DNA of 64,000 nucleotides from Bathynomus jamesi (taxonomy: Eukaryota > Arthropoda > Malacostraca > Isopoda > Cirolanidae): assembly GCA_023014485.1 (NCBI GenBank), contig JAJOZX010009430.1, positions 1 through 64,000 on the forward strand, in the 5' to 3' direction. Positions within the stretch are counted from its first letter, which is position 1, and each line of letters starts with the position of its first letter. The translations under genes and the position numbers were made by a program. The notes under the pieces were generated by a model, which was not told where the DNA came from, ran no database searches, and was given only the letters and a program-made list of their open reading frames with translations. This document shows, piece after piece, positions 55,380 through 64,000 of this stretch.

Positions 55380-56688
55380 GTCTTCTCTTGAAGACTTCAA
55401 CTTTGACCCCTGTAACGTTTTTGAGGTTCTTTGGAAGCTGGTTAAAAAGTCTTGCCCCCCCCCCCTCTGATAACCAAGCTATTTTCCTTCAGTGTTGAGG
55501 AGGCCCCTTGTCGGGCCTTTAATTTGGGAACACTATACATTCTGCCTTTCCTATTTTCCAGCGTGTTTGGATGGTGGTTTAGTTTGAGGTTTGGTACCAG
55601 TTTTTCGGTCATTTTCCATGTGTAGATTATGGTGTACCGCTCTCTCCTGTTTTCCAGGGAGTACACTACACTAGTCTTTCCCAGTAGTTGAGTTCTTTGC
55701 AGCCATCAATCTTGGCTGTGAAATGTGTGTGCGTTTCTTCTAGTTTATTAATTTCTTCCTTTTTATGTGGGGACGTCAAAACTGAACAGTATTCAAGTTT
55801 TGGTATGATCAGTGTTCTCAGCAGAGGAATCATTACTGTCTTGTCCCTCCTTTTGAACGTTCTTAGTACCTGTCCCGCGACTCGTTTTGCTTTGTTTTTG
55901 TTATCTGATTTTGTCTCAAATTTGGCATCATCGGTCATTATTACCCCCAAGTCGACCGCTTTCGTGCTTCTCTGAATTTCCTGTCTATCTGGAGCATGAT
56001 ATGTAGTCTTTTTAAGTTCCTCGTTCCTACCATATCTCAAGAACTTAAATTTTTCAGTGTTAAAAGTCATATTGTTGTCTTCTGACCGACCATTTGTATA
56101 TTTTGTTCGTGTCCCTCTGCAAGGCCTCCACTTCATTTACATCGCTGATTTTTCTGCTGAGCTTTGTATCGTCCGTTACTATACTGTTGCTGTTTACTCC
56201 ACTGTCTAAATCTGTTAGCTTGATAATGAACAGGAGTGGGGCCAGCGCTGTACTTTGTGGTACTGAGCTGCGTACTTCTGATTCTGATGATGATACACCT
56301 TGAATTTTGACCACCTGTAGACGTTGTCTGAGTAAGTTGTAGATCCATTTTCCCACTTTGCCTGTTATTCCCATATGTTTCATTTTATGTGCTATTATAC
56401 CATGATCGCGTTTGTCGAAAGCTTTAGCAAAATCCGTGTATATAACATCATAGTTTTCATTGCCTTCCAGTACATCTAGGACATTGTTATAATGCTCTAT
56501 AAGTTGTGATAAGCATGATCATCATGATCGGAATCCGTGCTGATTTTCGTTGAATCTTTCCAGTGTCTCCAAAAAGTCATAGATTTTTTGTGACTATTCT
56601 TTCAAATATTTTGGTGAGGTGGGACGTTAATGACACTGGTCTATAGTTCTTTGCTTGAGATCTATCCCCTTCTTTACTACTGTATATA
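55380..56688 (-). mobile_element. CR1/jockey-group LINE, main part (interrupted)
   Basis: Minus-strand LINE. Its 5' side is interrupted at 56688 by a fold-back mariner; the coding sense resumes beyond it (58110-58142). The left end near 55380 is close to the C-terminal end of the protein. No clear 3' tail is seen before the A/TA-rich stretch. Confidence 0.75.
55442..56680 (-). pseudogene. LINE reverse transcriptase, frameshifted
   Basis: From the 5' side on the minus strand: EGDRSQAKNYRPVSLTSHL (about 56665), LEGNENYDVIYTDFAKAFDK (about 56430; first catalytic Asp in YTDF), MKHMGITGKVGKWIYNLLRQ (56383), SSVPQSTALAPLLFI (about 56260, SGVPQGT decayed to SSVPQST), VTDDTKLSRKI (about 56180, FADD decayed to VTDD), NNMTFNTEKFKFLRYG (56065), DLGVIMTDDAKFETK (about 55945), LLRTLIIPKLEYC (about 55815) and YSLENRRERY (55660). 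The catalytic FADD box is mutated and there are several frame breaks. The order and wording match common jockey/CR1-type elements. Confidence 0.8.
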
Positions 56689-56776
56689 CAGAGTCCCCTC
56701 CTTTGTATAAAGTCTCTATCTATTTCAGTGAAAACTTAGCAAAAAGAGTAAAATTCAATAACAATATAATAGAAGG

Positions 56777-57494
56777 GGTGTCTGGCGAATTTGTCTACCA
56801 CAATTTGTCTAAAGATACAATTCATCTACAACAATTTGTCTACAACAATTTATCTACAGCAATTAGTCTACAGATACAATTTATCTACAATAATTTGTCT
56901 ACAGATGCAATTTATCTACAATAATTTGTCTACAGATACAATTTGTCTAGAGAGGAAAAATGAAAGCTATTTGATGTTAATTATTATTAATTTTTTAAAA
57001 AAATGAAAAAATTGTTTCTGCAATCGGTTTTCTTGAGAAATGATAAAGAAAAATGTTATTGGATATTGAATAAATTTATTTACTGAAACGACGCAATACA
57101 CTCCAACATCTTTTTTAATAAGTCCGAGCTGGTGTGGCGCTTACGCCATACAAATTCACAAAAAATGACAAGAATTAGTGCGATATCTTGCAAAAAAACA
57201 ATAGTATAAGAAACTAGGTCAGGTTAGGTTTCTCAAGAAAACCGATTGCAGAAACAAAATCAGGGTCATCGACTGCCCTTGTTTTCAATTTCGTAGGAAA
57301 ATCGAGAGCAGTCCATGAAACATACTAGGTCCAATATTAGTAATAGCTTCTCTAGATAAATTGTATCTGTAGACAAATTATTGTAGATAAATTGTACCTG
57401 TAGACTAATTGTTGTAGATAAATTGTTGAAGACAAATTATTGTAGATGAATTGTATCTTTAGACAAATTGTTGTAGACAAATTCGCCTAAAACC
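56777..57494. mobile_element. MULE-like element with 9-bp target duplication
   Basis: AATAGAAGG lies directly outside both ends (56768-56776 and 57495-57503). Ends are GGTGTCTGGCGAATTTGTCT and, inverted, GGTTTTAGGCGAATTTGTCT. Subterminal arrays of ACAATTTGTCTACA-type units (about 8 at the left, 7 inverted at the right) follow. An inner perfect 26-bp inverted repeat, TTTCTGCAATCGGTTTTCTT plus GAGAAA, lies at about 57015-57040 and 57229-57254. No gene. A 9-bp duplication fits Mutator-like elements; the class is inferred from that. Confidence 0.7.
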
Positions 57495-57519
57495 AATAGA
57501 AGGCATACATTTAATGACT

Positions 57520-57770
57520 ACTTAAGCATATGATTCTACATGAACACCATCAGTATCTCTACAGAGTTCAAATCTGTCAGCAGCATTGCGGAACACAATT
57601 TGGAGCATGACCAGGGGTTATTTTTGTAACTGCTGTTACGATACGAGCACGTAAATCTTGCAGATCTGTAACCCTCGTTTCACAGACGTTTGATTTGATA
57701 AAGCCCCATGGAAAGAAATCCAAGGGAGGAGATCGAGCCGCCCAGGGCCTGTTGCCTCCACCGATTTGGA
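57520..57770 (-). pseudogene. Mariner transposase C-terminal fragment, left arm
   Basis: On the minus strand: AARSPPLDFFPWGFIKSNVC (third-Asp region, PDLTPLDF decayed to PPLDFF), VTDLQDLRARIVTAVTKITP and, after a break, the FELCRDTDGVH end. Upstream of it, VVFQQNGAPCHYANIVREYL (57830) has Asn in place of the second catalytic Asp. It is mirrored by the right arm of the fold-back element, which retains only the C-terminal end. Confidence 0.7.
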
Positions 57771-58109
57771 AATCGTTCATTTAGGTACTCCCGAACAATA
57801 TTTGCGTAATGACACGGTGCTCCATTTTGTTGAAAGACGACGGTGTTTAAAATGCCATCTGAATGAAGATGGGACATTTACATGCTCGTATCGTAACAGC
57901 AGTTACAAAAATAACCCTTGTCATGCTCCAAAATGTGTTCCGCAATGCTGCTGACAGATTCGAACTCTGTAGAGATACTGATGGTGTTCATGTAGAATCA
58001 TATGCTTAAGTATTCATTAAATGTATGCCTTCTATTATATTGTTATTGAATTTTACCCTTTTTGCTAAGTTTTCACTGAAATAGATAGGGACTTTATAAA
58101 CACCCTGTA

Positions 58110-58142
58110 TAAAGCCAGTGTTCGCTCTTTTCAAGATGCTCA
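58110..58142 (-). pseudogene. Continuation of the interrupted LINE
   Basis: The short stretch gives ILKRANTGF on the minus strand, matching the WKxANxxPI motif that precedes KKGDRSQAKNYRP in this LINE group. It is therefore the part separated from 56688 by the mariner insertion. Confidence 0.55.
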
Positions 58143-58172
58143 CACACCCACACACACACACACACACACACT
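58143..58172. repeat. (CA)n microsatellite
   Basis: CA tract at the end of the LINE fragment. Confidence 0.95.
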
Positions 58173-58176
58173 ATAA

Positions 58177-58280
58177 ATTATTTCACGAAAGTGACATCCT
58201 GAGAATGTCATTAGACGAAAGCGCTTGAGCACCACTTTGTGTTTCTTTTCCCTTCGTGGTTTTATTCATCATATATATAA
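58177..58280 (+). mobile_element. Penelope-like 3' terminal segment (inferred)
   Basis: AATTATTTCACGAAAGTGAC, GAATGTCATTAGACGAAAGC, GCTTGAGCACCACTTTGTGT, CCCTTCGTGGTTTTATTCAT, then (TA)n. The same sequence forms the arms of the palindrome at 60437-60588. The style (a 'gacgaaagcgctt' word shortly before a TA-repeat end) matches Penelope-type 3' ends as I recall them. Confidence 0.45.
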
Positions 58281-58815
58281 TATATATGTTACGATATTAA
58301 ATGTATATTATTATTATCATAGCCCTTGTTTGTATAATGAATCAATCATTACAAGCACGATGATAAAAATATCAATATTAATAGATATTTTGCTTATCAG
58401 ACGACCTCTGAAAAGAGTCAATATTCAATATTTTCTCGCCTAATTAGAATTATTTATAAAGTTAGAATTTCTAGGAATTTTTTTTTTTTTTGTATTCTCC
58501 GAAAGGGAAATGAAAAATTAATTTTAAATGTTTGGAAATAATTATAAATTTTTTGGTTCAGTTTGTGTAGAGCAAACATGGGCACGCATAAATGTATTTG
58601 TGGTTTTTGAAAAATAAAAATTAGATTTACTATTTATAGCCTTACGAAAGAAACGAAAACTTAAGCTGTAGCTCGTTCTTGATGCACGCTGAATACGTGG
58701 ACCCAAGTGTCTAACTGTACGTACGTACCCATCCAAAAGTACCCAACAAAAGATAATAATTAGGGCAGTCTCTGTACCAGTGTGGAAACGCGAATTATTC
58801 TTTAATTCCTTTTCC
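58281..58815. other. Anonymous sequence
   Basis: No gene is recognised. T run at 58479-58491. Confidence 0.45.
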
Positions 58816-58817
58816 AG

Positions 58818-58995
58818 TGATGGTAAGCTACGTTACGGAAATCTCGTTGCTACACTATCTTTCTGAAGTGAAGACAGTGAGGTCGGGGGTTCGACCCCCG
58901 ATGATACTGGTTTATAAGAATCTAGAAGTTAGCGCATTTGTCTTCTGGCATGATGCTTGTGTTAGTTTCTGGCATATGATCAGACATTATTATTA
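58818..58995 (+). mobile_element. tRNA-like SINE, family D, copy 3
   Basis: GATGGTAAGCTACGTTACGG, AGTGAGGTCGGGGGTTCGAC (B box) with CCCCGATGATACTGG, then AGTTAGCGCATTTGTCTTCT, GGCATGATGCTTGTGTTAGT and TTCTGGCATATGATC. The T-stem GGGGGTTCGACCCCC is fully paired. Confidence 0.65.
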
Positions 58996-59038
58996 CACTG
59001 ACTTTCTATATATATACTGTACATGTTTGATAACGATT

Positions 59039-59040
<2 letters not shown>

Positions 59041-59085
<45 letters not shown>
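59041..59085. repeat. (CA)n microsatellite
   Basis: Pure CA repeat abutting the fold-back MITE. Confidence 0.95.
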
Positions 59086-59089
<4 letters not shown>

Positions 59090-59282
59090 GTGTTTCAGGT
59101 CGACCCTAGAAATATGGGAAAGAAACACTTCATATTAGTTACGGAATTACTATGACAAACTTCAAATACAAAATACAAAATGGCGGAATTTGTATTTTGT
59201 ATTTGAAGTTTGTCATAGTAATTCCGTAACTAATATGAAGTATTTTTTTCCCATATTTCTAGGGTCGACCTGAAACACCCTG
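59086..59282. mobile_element. 197-bp fold-back mariner-type MITE
   Basis: A nearly perfect palindrome from CAGGGTGTTTCAGGTCGACC inward to TACAAAATGGCG and back out to GGTCGACCTGAAACACCCTG. Arms are about 93 bp. CAGGGTG ends as in the mariner-type group. Confidence 0.75.
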
Positions 59283-60358
59283 TACAACTAATTTAAAATT
59301 CTGCTAAGTTTTAAAACCGAGGTTTTTCTCAACAAGCGCGATCCTCACGATCTAGACTGGAATTACATTAATTAAGGTGCGTTTTCACACGCATTCAAAT
59401 GCAGGCATTTGCACTTCTTGTTCAGATCCAATTTCCTACTTGATTGTTGATAAGAACAGTTCATTTCTGGACCAAAGTAATTTTGGTTCGTATATTTAAT
59501 AATAGCATTTATAAACATAGGTTATACAAGATCATATATACACGTTCGCTTTTCAAAAATCCTCTGTGTTCTTTCTTTTCAAATAAATGTGGAGAGGATG
59601 AAGTGTTGGAATTCCATTATTAATATAGATTTGTAAAACGAAGGTATCTCCCTTTAAATTATATTAAGTTTATACGGGTTGTTAAATTTATGAATCAAAA
59701 TTATTTAGGTCGAGACATGAAACGTTCTTATCAGTAATCAAATAAGAGATTGTACTCGAACGAAAGCTGAAAACAATTCCTTCCTTCCTTCCTTTTTTCC
59801 CTTCTCATCCCTTCCTTCCTTCCTTCCGACCTAACCTTTCCCCCACTTTTTTGCTTTGTTCGCTTCCTTCCTTCGTTCTGTCTTGCGTGCTTCTTTCTTT
59901 CTCGTCTCCAATCCTGCATGAAATATGATAGCCACTTTTTTTTTTTTTTAATTTTCCGCCTGGACAACTTCAATAAGGTTTAATTACAAATTTAAAAGTC
60001 AGGACACAAAGAAAGATAAAATATATATTTTTGTTTTTAGTCCTTTTAATTATTATAAATAAAAGTATTTTAAAATGCTGCGAAATATTTCAAAACTCTC
60101 CACAATTTTAAATATTAGAAAATATATTGGTAAACATATTAACTAAATTTTTTCGAACTTTCATTTTTAAACATAAATAAAAATATAAAAATTAATTGGG
60201 CAATTATCATCGTTTCTCTCTAGTTTTTTTTAGTTTTGTTTCTGTTAAGAAAAACTAAGAATATTAAATGAAAGAAAACGAGTCTCATTTACATAAAAAT
60301 AAAGAAACTTTTAAAATAAAAAAAAAATAGTTATCGCTATTTTGAAAGGGATAACTTG
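59283..60358. other. Anonymous AT-rich sequence with CCTT tract
   Basis: CT-rich (CCTT)n at about 59779-59890. No gene is recognised. Confidence 0.5.
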
Positions 60359-60359
60359 T

Positions 60360-60399
<40 letters not shown>

Positions 60400-60400
60400 G
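60360..60400. repeat. (CA)n(TA)n microsatellite
   Basis: CA then TA repeat. Confidence 0.95.
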
Positions 60401-60436
60401 AAAATTATTTCACGAAAGTGACACGTGAAAAATATT

Positions 60437-60588
60437 TATGATGAATAAAACCACGAAGGAAAGGAAAACAAAATGGTGCTCAAGCGCTTTCGTCTAATGA
60501 CATCCTCAGGAACACTGAGGATGTCATTAGACGAAAGCGCTTGAGCACCATTTTGTGTTTCCTTTCCTTCGTGGTTTTATTCATCATA
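60437..60588. repeat. Near-perfect 152-bp palindrome of Penelope-like 3' ends
   Basis: ATGATGAATAAAACCACGAA, GGAAAGGAAAACAAAATGGT, GCTCAAGCGCTTTCGTCTAA and TGACATCCTCAG, then AACA, then the exact reverse with only a few changes, ending CTTCGTGGTTTTATTCATCA. The outer 20 bp lead into (TA)n on the right and into AAATTATTTCACGAAAGTGA on the left (60400-60420). Confidence 0.75.
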
Positions 60589-60636
60589 TATATATATAAT
60601 ATATATATATATATATAATAATAAATTATATTAATG
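60589..60636. repeat. (TA)n microsatellite
   Basis: TA tract following the palindrome. Confidence 0.95.
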
Positions 60637-60943
60637 TTTACCGTATATTTTTTATATTTATATTGATATTATAACTTTCAAATTTAGTTAAAAGTGGAGA
60701 AAATTTGGCACTATTAAAATTCTTCAGTATTTAAACTAAATTCAAGCCTTATAGAAAAATATTACAGAATTTACTGGTACATCTAATATATAATATATGC
60801 TGACAAAGACCATAAGATCTATTCTAGCTCAATGAAGTGAGGGAAAAATAGGAAAAAAGCAAATGAGAATAAAGAATAGTGGAAACTTGTACTATGCTTA
60901 CATTTATAGATGTGTAAAGCATTCACACAAGAACAGTAGTAGC

Positions 60944-60974
<31 letters not shown>

Positions 60975-61337
60975 TCACAGTAATAAAAGAGACAAGGCTC
61001 TCCTTTCTCCGCCAGTCAATGCTGACAGAAAATAGTTGTGAAAGAAGATTTATAGGAAAGTAGGAAAAAGTATGATGAAAAGAATCGCTTCATTCACACC
61101 ACGCGTTCACTTATCTCGTGTACCCAGTTACGCATTAGAGGACAGTCGAAGAACAAGATAGCATAAAACTCTAAACTACTAAATATAATCTACACCCTGT
61201 ATTTTTTATTGTACAGTAGATTTATTTATTTATTTATGTGCAGAAGTCATCATTTTTCGTTGCATCATTTCTCCGATGAGTGCCAAGCACCGTGCTCAGA
61301 GGCGTTTGAAAATAATTTACATTACCATCTTTCGCTC
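60637..61337. other. Anonymous sequence with (AGT)n and (ATTT)n
   Basis: (AGT)n at 60938-60975 and (ATTT)n at 61219-61236. No gene is recognised. Confidence 0.5.
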
Positions 61338-61605
61338 TGGAATTGCTTAAATAAGGGAGTACTGATCCAGAGGAACCTCCAGCTGGTCAGCACACCCCAA
61401 TTTAAGAATTCCGATGAAGTGTACGTCAAATGTATGGTTTTTCCTATTTTATGGTTTATTAAATTCTAATTTACATTCCTACCTTCGTGTAGGAATTACT
61501 TAGAATAAGGAAGCGCTGATCCCAGAGGCACCTTCAGTTGGCCAGCAGCCCCCAATTTAAGAATTCTCCCGGCAGTGTACATATGCATAATTTTCTTTTT
61601 CTTTT
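61338..61605. repeat. Two diverged tandem units of about 115 bp, 153 bp apart
   Basis: Unit 1 GGAATTGCTTAAATAAGGGA, GTACTGATCCAGAGGAACCT, CCAGCTGGTCAGCACACCCC, AATTTAAGAATTCCG. Unit 2 GGAATTACTTAGAATAAGGA, GCGCTGATCCCAGAGGCACC, TTCAGTTGGCCAGCAGCCCC, AATTTAAGAATTCTC. The match extends into a T-rich end. Function unknown. Confidence 0.6.
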
Positions 61606-62102
61606 ACGAAACTTTTATACACGCTATTTAAAATTGAGGTTCTACTCCAAGTAATTTCTTTAAAAACGAGTATGACTATTCGGAGGTTTTGGTTCCGGAG
61701 AGTTCTCATCAAGCTTCTCATCATCTAAGAACTTCTATTGCTCTGAAACTAGACCCGGCCAGCGCATCGCACAACATTTATCGCAAAAGGGAACATCGCT
61801 AAAGGGACTATAGAACGCTACAAAACTTTCTCTAGCTAGCTACGTTAGACCCAAGAGATCCCATCAAACTTCCCTTATCTTAAAAAAAAAAAAAAAAAAA
61901 AAAGGCCTACATTACACACTGATAGCGCCCTACCCTGGTTGAAGTGTTAATACAATTAATACGAAACACACGATTTACCTTTTACAGAAGCAAGTTCAAG
62001 CTTGATGATCACGTGTATATCACATATTATTTGCAGAATTTAACCAGTAATCACTTCATCCATGATTGGTTAGCCAACATGGCATCCTGATTGGTTAAAA
62101 TG

Positions 62103-62107
<5 letters not shown>
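61606..62107. other. Anonymous sequence
   Basis: A run at 61883-61903. No gene is recognised. Confidence 0.45.
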
Positions 62108-62135
<28 letters not shown>

Positions 62136-62136
62136 G
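62108..62136. repeat. (CT)n microsatellite
   Basis: CT tract directly before the LINE. Confidence 0.95.
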
Positions 62137-62399
62137 GCACGCTGCTCGACCGGCATCTATACCGTATGGTGAGGTCAAGCCCGGGGATTGATGACGGGCC
62201 CCCACCCGGGAGAGATGATCTTGAGCCGCTGGCGGGCGTACCTTCAACCGAAGGGTGCGTCCATGTACAGGTGGGTGACCCTCCTTCCCCGTTGGAGTGG
62301 GCTTGGGCTCCTGCGGAAGTGCCCCCTTGTTGGTGAGGGGCTCTTCAACTCCCGACAGCCTTGGCTGTTCGGGAAATGGATCGTGCTAGGGGACGGTCA

Positions 62400-63400
62400 G
62401 AATATGGAAGGCTCCTTCCGTGCACTGCTTTTTAATGCTAGGTCGATTAGGAATAAGTTTTGCGAGCTACGGGCGCCCTTAGCATCAGAATACCAGGATA
62501 TCGTTGCTATCATAGAGTTCTGGATTCATACTGATCGTAGGGACTACGTTGGGGAGTTCGAGATTCCCGGGTATAGAATGTTTCACAAAGACCGCACCCG
62601 TGGGGAGGTGGGAGGGATACTAATATACGTGAGGGACACGTTGAGTCCGGTTGACTGCCAGTTCCGATCGGAACGGGAGCTGTTTGGTGTCGATCTGAAC
62701 GTGGGAGGGACGAACTATAGGTTAATCTTGGTGTACAGACCTACGCATCTCCTCCTCGAGGAGGATACAGCCTTGTACACTGGACTCCGTAGCCTGCTAG
62801 GGGACAGGGTGTGTGTAGTTTTAGGAGACTTAAACTGTCGCGGGATAAACTGGGAAGACGACTGCTGACGACCAGGCTAATTGATTTTGCTGATGAGAAC
62901 TTCCTGACTCAGTGGGTCAATGGGCCTACACGAGGCGAAAGCGTTCTGGACTTCGTATTCATGACCAAAGACAACCTCGTCACTGGCCTCACCGTTGACG
63001 AATCGTTGTGCGGGAGTGATCACGGTCTGATTAGGTTCTGCGTGTGCGTCCCTCGGGTGAAGCGTAGTAACTCGAGAGGCAGTAAGCTCGATCTACGGCG
63101 GGCAGACTTTGTTGGCCTCCGGGATAGCGTAGGTGATATGGGGTTAGAGGTGAGCGGCGATGTTGAGAGAGTGTGGAGTGCATTCTGGGACCAGTTTATG
63201 GTGCTGCAGTCTGCTGCCATACCCTCAAAACCGGTCAGCCCTGCTTCAACGCAGCCGAAGTGGTTCATTCGGGACATCGCTTCGCCTATCTGAAATAGGA
63301 AAGCTGCGTATAGGAGGGCGAAGACCAATCGTTCCCATGAGAATACTGAGGCGTATGTCCGCCTGTGCAGGGAAGTGAAGGGGAAGTTTAGGCTAGAATA
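62400..63400 (+). pseudogene. LINE APE-type endonuclease domain and linker
   Basis: Would nick the target strand to prime reverse transcription. LLFNARSIRNKFCELRAPLA (about 62427; metal-binding Asn in FNARS), then IVAIIEFWIHTD (about 62500; Glu in the place of TETW), PGYRMFHKDRTRGEVGGILI (about 62567), LILVYRPTH and VVLGDLNCRGINWE (about 62815; Asp and Asn). After a one-base shift near 62868 come VLDFVFMTKDN and ESLCGSDHGLIRF (about 63000; the catalytic SDH). The linker after RADF reaches a TGA at 63291, probably from TGG, then NRKAAYRRAKTN. All key residues are visible; two lesions break the frame. Confidence 0.85.
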
Positions 63401-64000
63401 GTAGAAAGCCCATTAGAAGCATGATAGGCCCGTTAAAGGACCCCAACGGCGCACTGCAGACCTCCGATGTGGACATCGCTAATGTGCTGAATGAGTACTT
63501 TGCGGGAGCGTTCACTAGGGAGGACACCCGCGTCATCCCCCGAGCCAGGGGTCAGGCAAGACGGTGCTCGCCTGGATAGTGTTCGGTGTACCGCGACAGA
63601 CGTTGCCGATAGAATAGACGAACGCGTTTAAGGCTCTTGAGCCAGACCAGTTCCTCCCCAGAATGTTGCGCGAAGTGCGCTACCAGGTGGCTCCGCACCT
63701 GGCTACAGTCTTCAACAAATCGTTGGAGATGGGCCAGGTGCCTGGTGACTGGAGGGAAGCCAATGTGACCCCTATCTTTAAGAAAGGGGATCACGAAAGT
63801 CCAGGGAATTATCGTCCCATTAGTCTCACTTCGGTTGGAGGTAAATTATTAGAGGTGATAATAGCGAATAGGATCGTTGACCATTTGGATTCCTACAAGC
63901 TGCTTGAGGACTCCCAACATGGATTTAGACGGCATAGGTCGTGTCTCACCAACCTGCTCGAGTTTTTCCACGCCATGTGGAGTGAGTACGATAAGAGTAG
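63400..64000 (+). pseudogene. LINE reverse transcriptase, N-terminal part
   Basis: LKDPNGALQTSDVDIANVLN (about 63435) and EYFAGAFTRED, a frame break near 63570, then QVAPHLATVFNKSLEMGQVP and GDWREANVTPIFKKGDHESP (about 63750), NYRPISLTSVGGKLLEVIIA (about 63810), QHGFRRHRSCLTNLLEFFHA (about 63917). The window ends before the catalytic YADD box. The motif order is that of CR1/jockey elements and close in style to the element at 42445-43396. Confidence 0.8.

Larger units (their letters stand above)
56689..58107. mobile_element. Fold-back mariner-type element
   Basis: TA at both junctions (56687-56688 and 58108-58109), ends CAGAGTCCCC and CACCCTG. Outside its own insertion the element is an inverted duplication. 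The left half (CTATCTATTTCAGTGAAAAC, GCAAAAAGAGTAAAATTCAA, then minus-strand transposase C-terminus) is mirrored by the right half ending TTTTCACTGAAATAGATAGG. Arms are about 350 bp, and each carries part of a transposase related to 31285-31679. It interrupts a LINE and is itself interrupted at 56777-57494. Confidence 0.75.
62137..64000 (+). mobile_element. CR1-like LINE with endonuclease and RT, cut by the window edge
   Basis: Plus-strand element starting right after (CT)n, with a GC-rich 5' region unlike its surroundings (GATGACGGGCCCCCACCCGG). It encodes an APE-type endonuclease (62400-63290) and the start of a reverse transcriptase (63420 onward). The higher GC and fewer lesions than the other LINEs suggest it is younger. 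Confidence 0.8.

Noticed and set aside
51008..62100. Downstream BRSK exons
   Set aside because: I looked for the kinase motifs that follow VLQK (for example the EREI and HPHV region, HRDLKPEN, DFGMA) on the plus strand and found none.

Overview
This is repeat-dominated, AT-rich, intron-bearing eukaryotic DNA. I see no prokaryotic gene organisation. An arthropod is likely, most plausibly a decapod crustacean. The reasons are the many TTAGG/AACCT motifs (the arthropod telomere unit), very dense (TA)n, (CA)n, (GA)n and (AAT)n microsatellites, and the mix of CR1/jockey-like LINEs, a Penelope-like element, BEL/Pao, many mariner-type elements, hAT, Merlin and piggyBac-like remnants, and SINEs with tRNA or 5S rRNA heads. 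The species assignment is inference.

Only one piece of an ordinary host gene is recognisable: a 95-nt plus-strand exon at 49949-50043. It encodes kinase subdomains I-II of a BRSK/SAD-type kinase (glycine-loop end, VAIK lysine, and the BRSK-specific segment after it), with clean acceptor and donor sites. No other exon of that gene was found, so most of the window is probably its introns.

Layout. 1-3.4 kb: hAT end, CTGT-rich repeats, a 27-bp-TIR MITE holding a palindrome. 3.9-5.1 kb: a near-complete mariner with a broken transposase. 5.7-7.2 kb: tRNA-like SINEs and a TTAGG-rich repeat. 7.2-9.9 kb: a hAT-type element and a LINE. 10.2-11.6 kb: three copies of a dimeric tRNA-like SINE. 14.8-18.1 kb: a BEL/Pao element with two LTRs, a gutted interior and a 160-bp higher-order minisatellite. 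19.5-22.4 kb: a 2.9-kb DNA transposon with long TIRs and an RNase H-like transposase I cannot place in a named superfamily. 22.9-31.8 kb: SINEs, mariner-type MITEs, piggyBac-like and Merlin remnants. 32.1-33.4 kb: a Penelope-like element with a GIY-YIG domain. 34.3-37.2 kb: MITEs, SINEs and a 215-bp palindrome. 37.9-39.3 kb: a DD37E-type transposon. 42.4-43.4 kb: a LINE between (CT)n tracts. 46.5-46.9 kb: a 450-bp palindrome with TTAGG at its tip. 48.5-49.3 kb: a Tc1-like remnant. 50-54 kb: the BRSK exon, a 5S SINE, hAT and mariner MITEs. 54.5-55.2 kb: inverted and tandem SINE copies. 55.4-58.1 kb: a three-layer nest (LINE, then fold-back mariner, then MULE-like element). 59-60.6 kb: fold-back elements. 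62.1-64.0 kb: a LINE with APE endonuclease and the start of its reverse transcriptase, cut by the window edge.

There is no operon-like cooperation among genes. The coherent themes are a community of mobile elements, several SINE families with different polymerase III heads sharing one internal domain, and a high frequency of long inverted repeats. Many coding remnants carry one-base frameshifts, and the two LTRs of the BEL/Pao element differ mainly by small indels, so some frameshifts may be assembly errors rather than decay.
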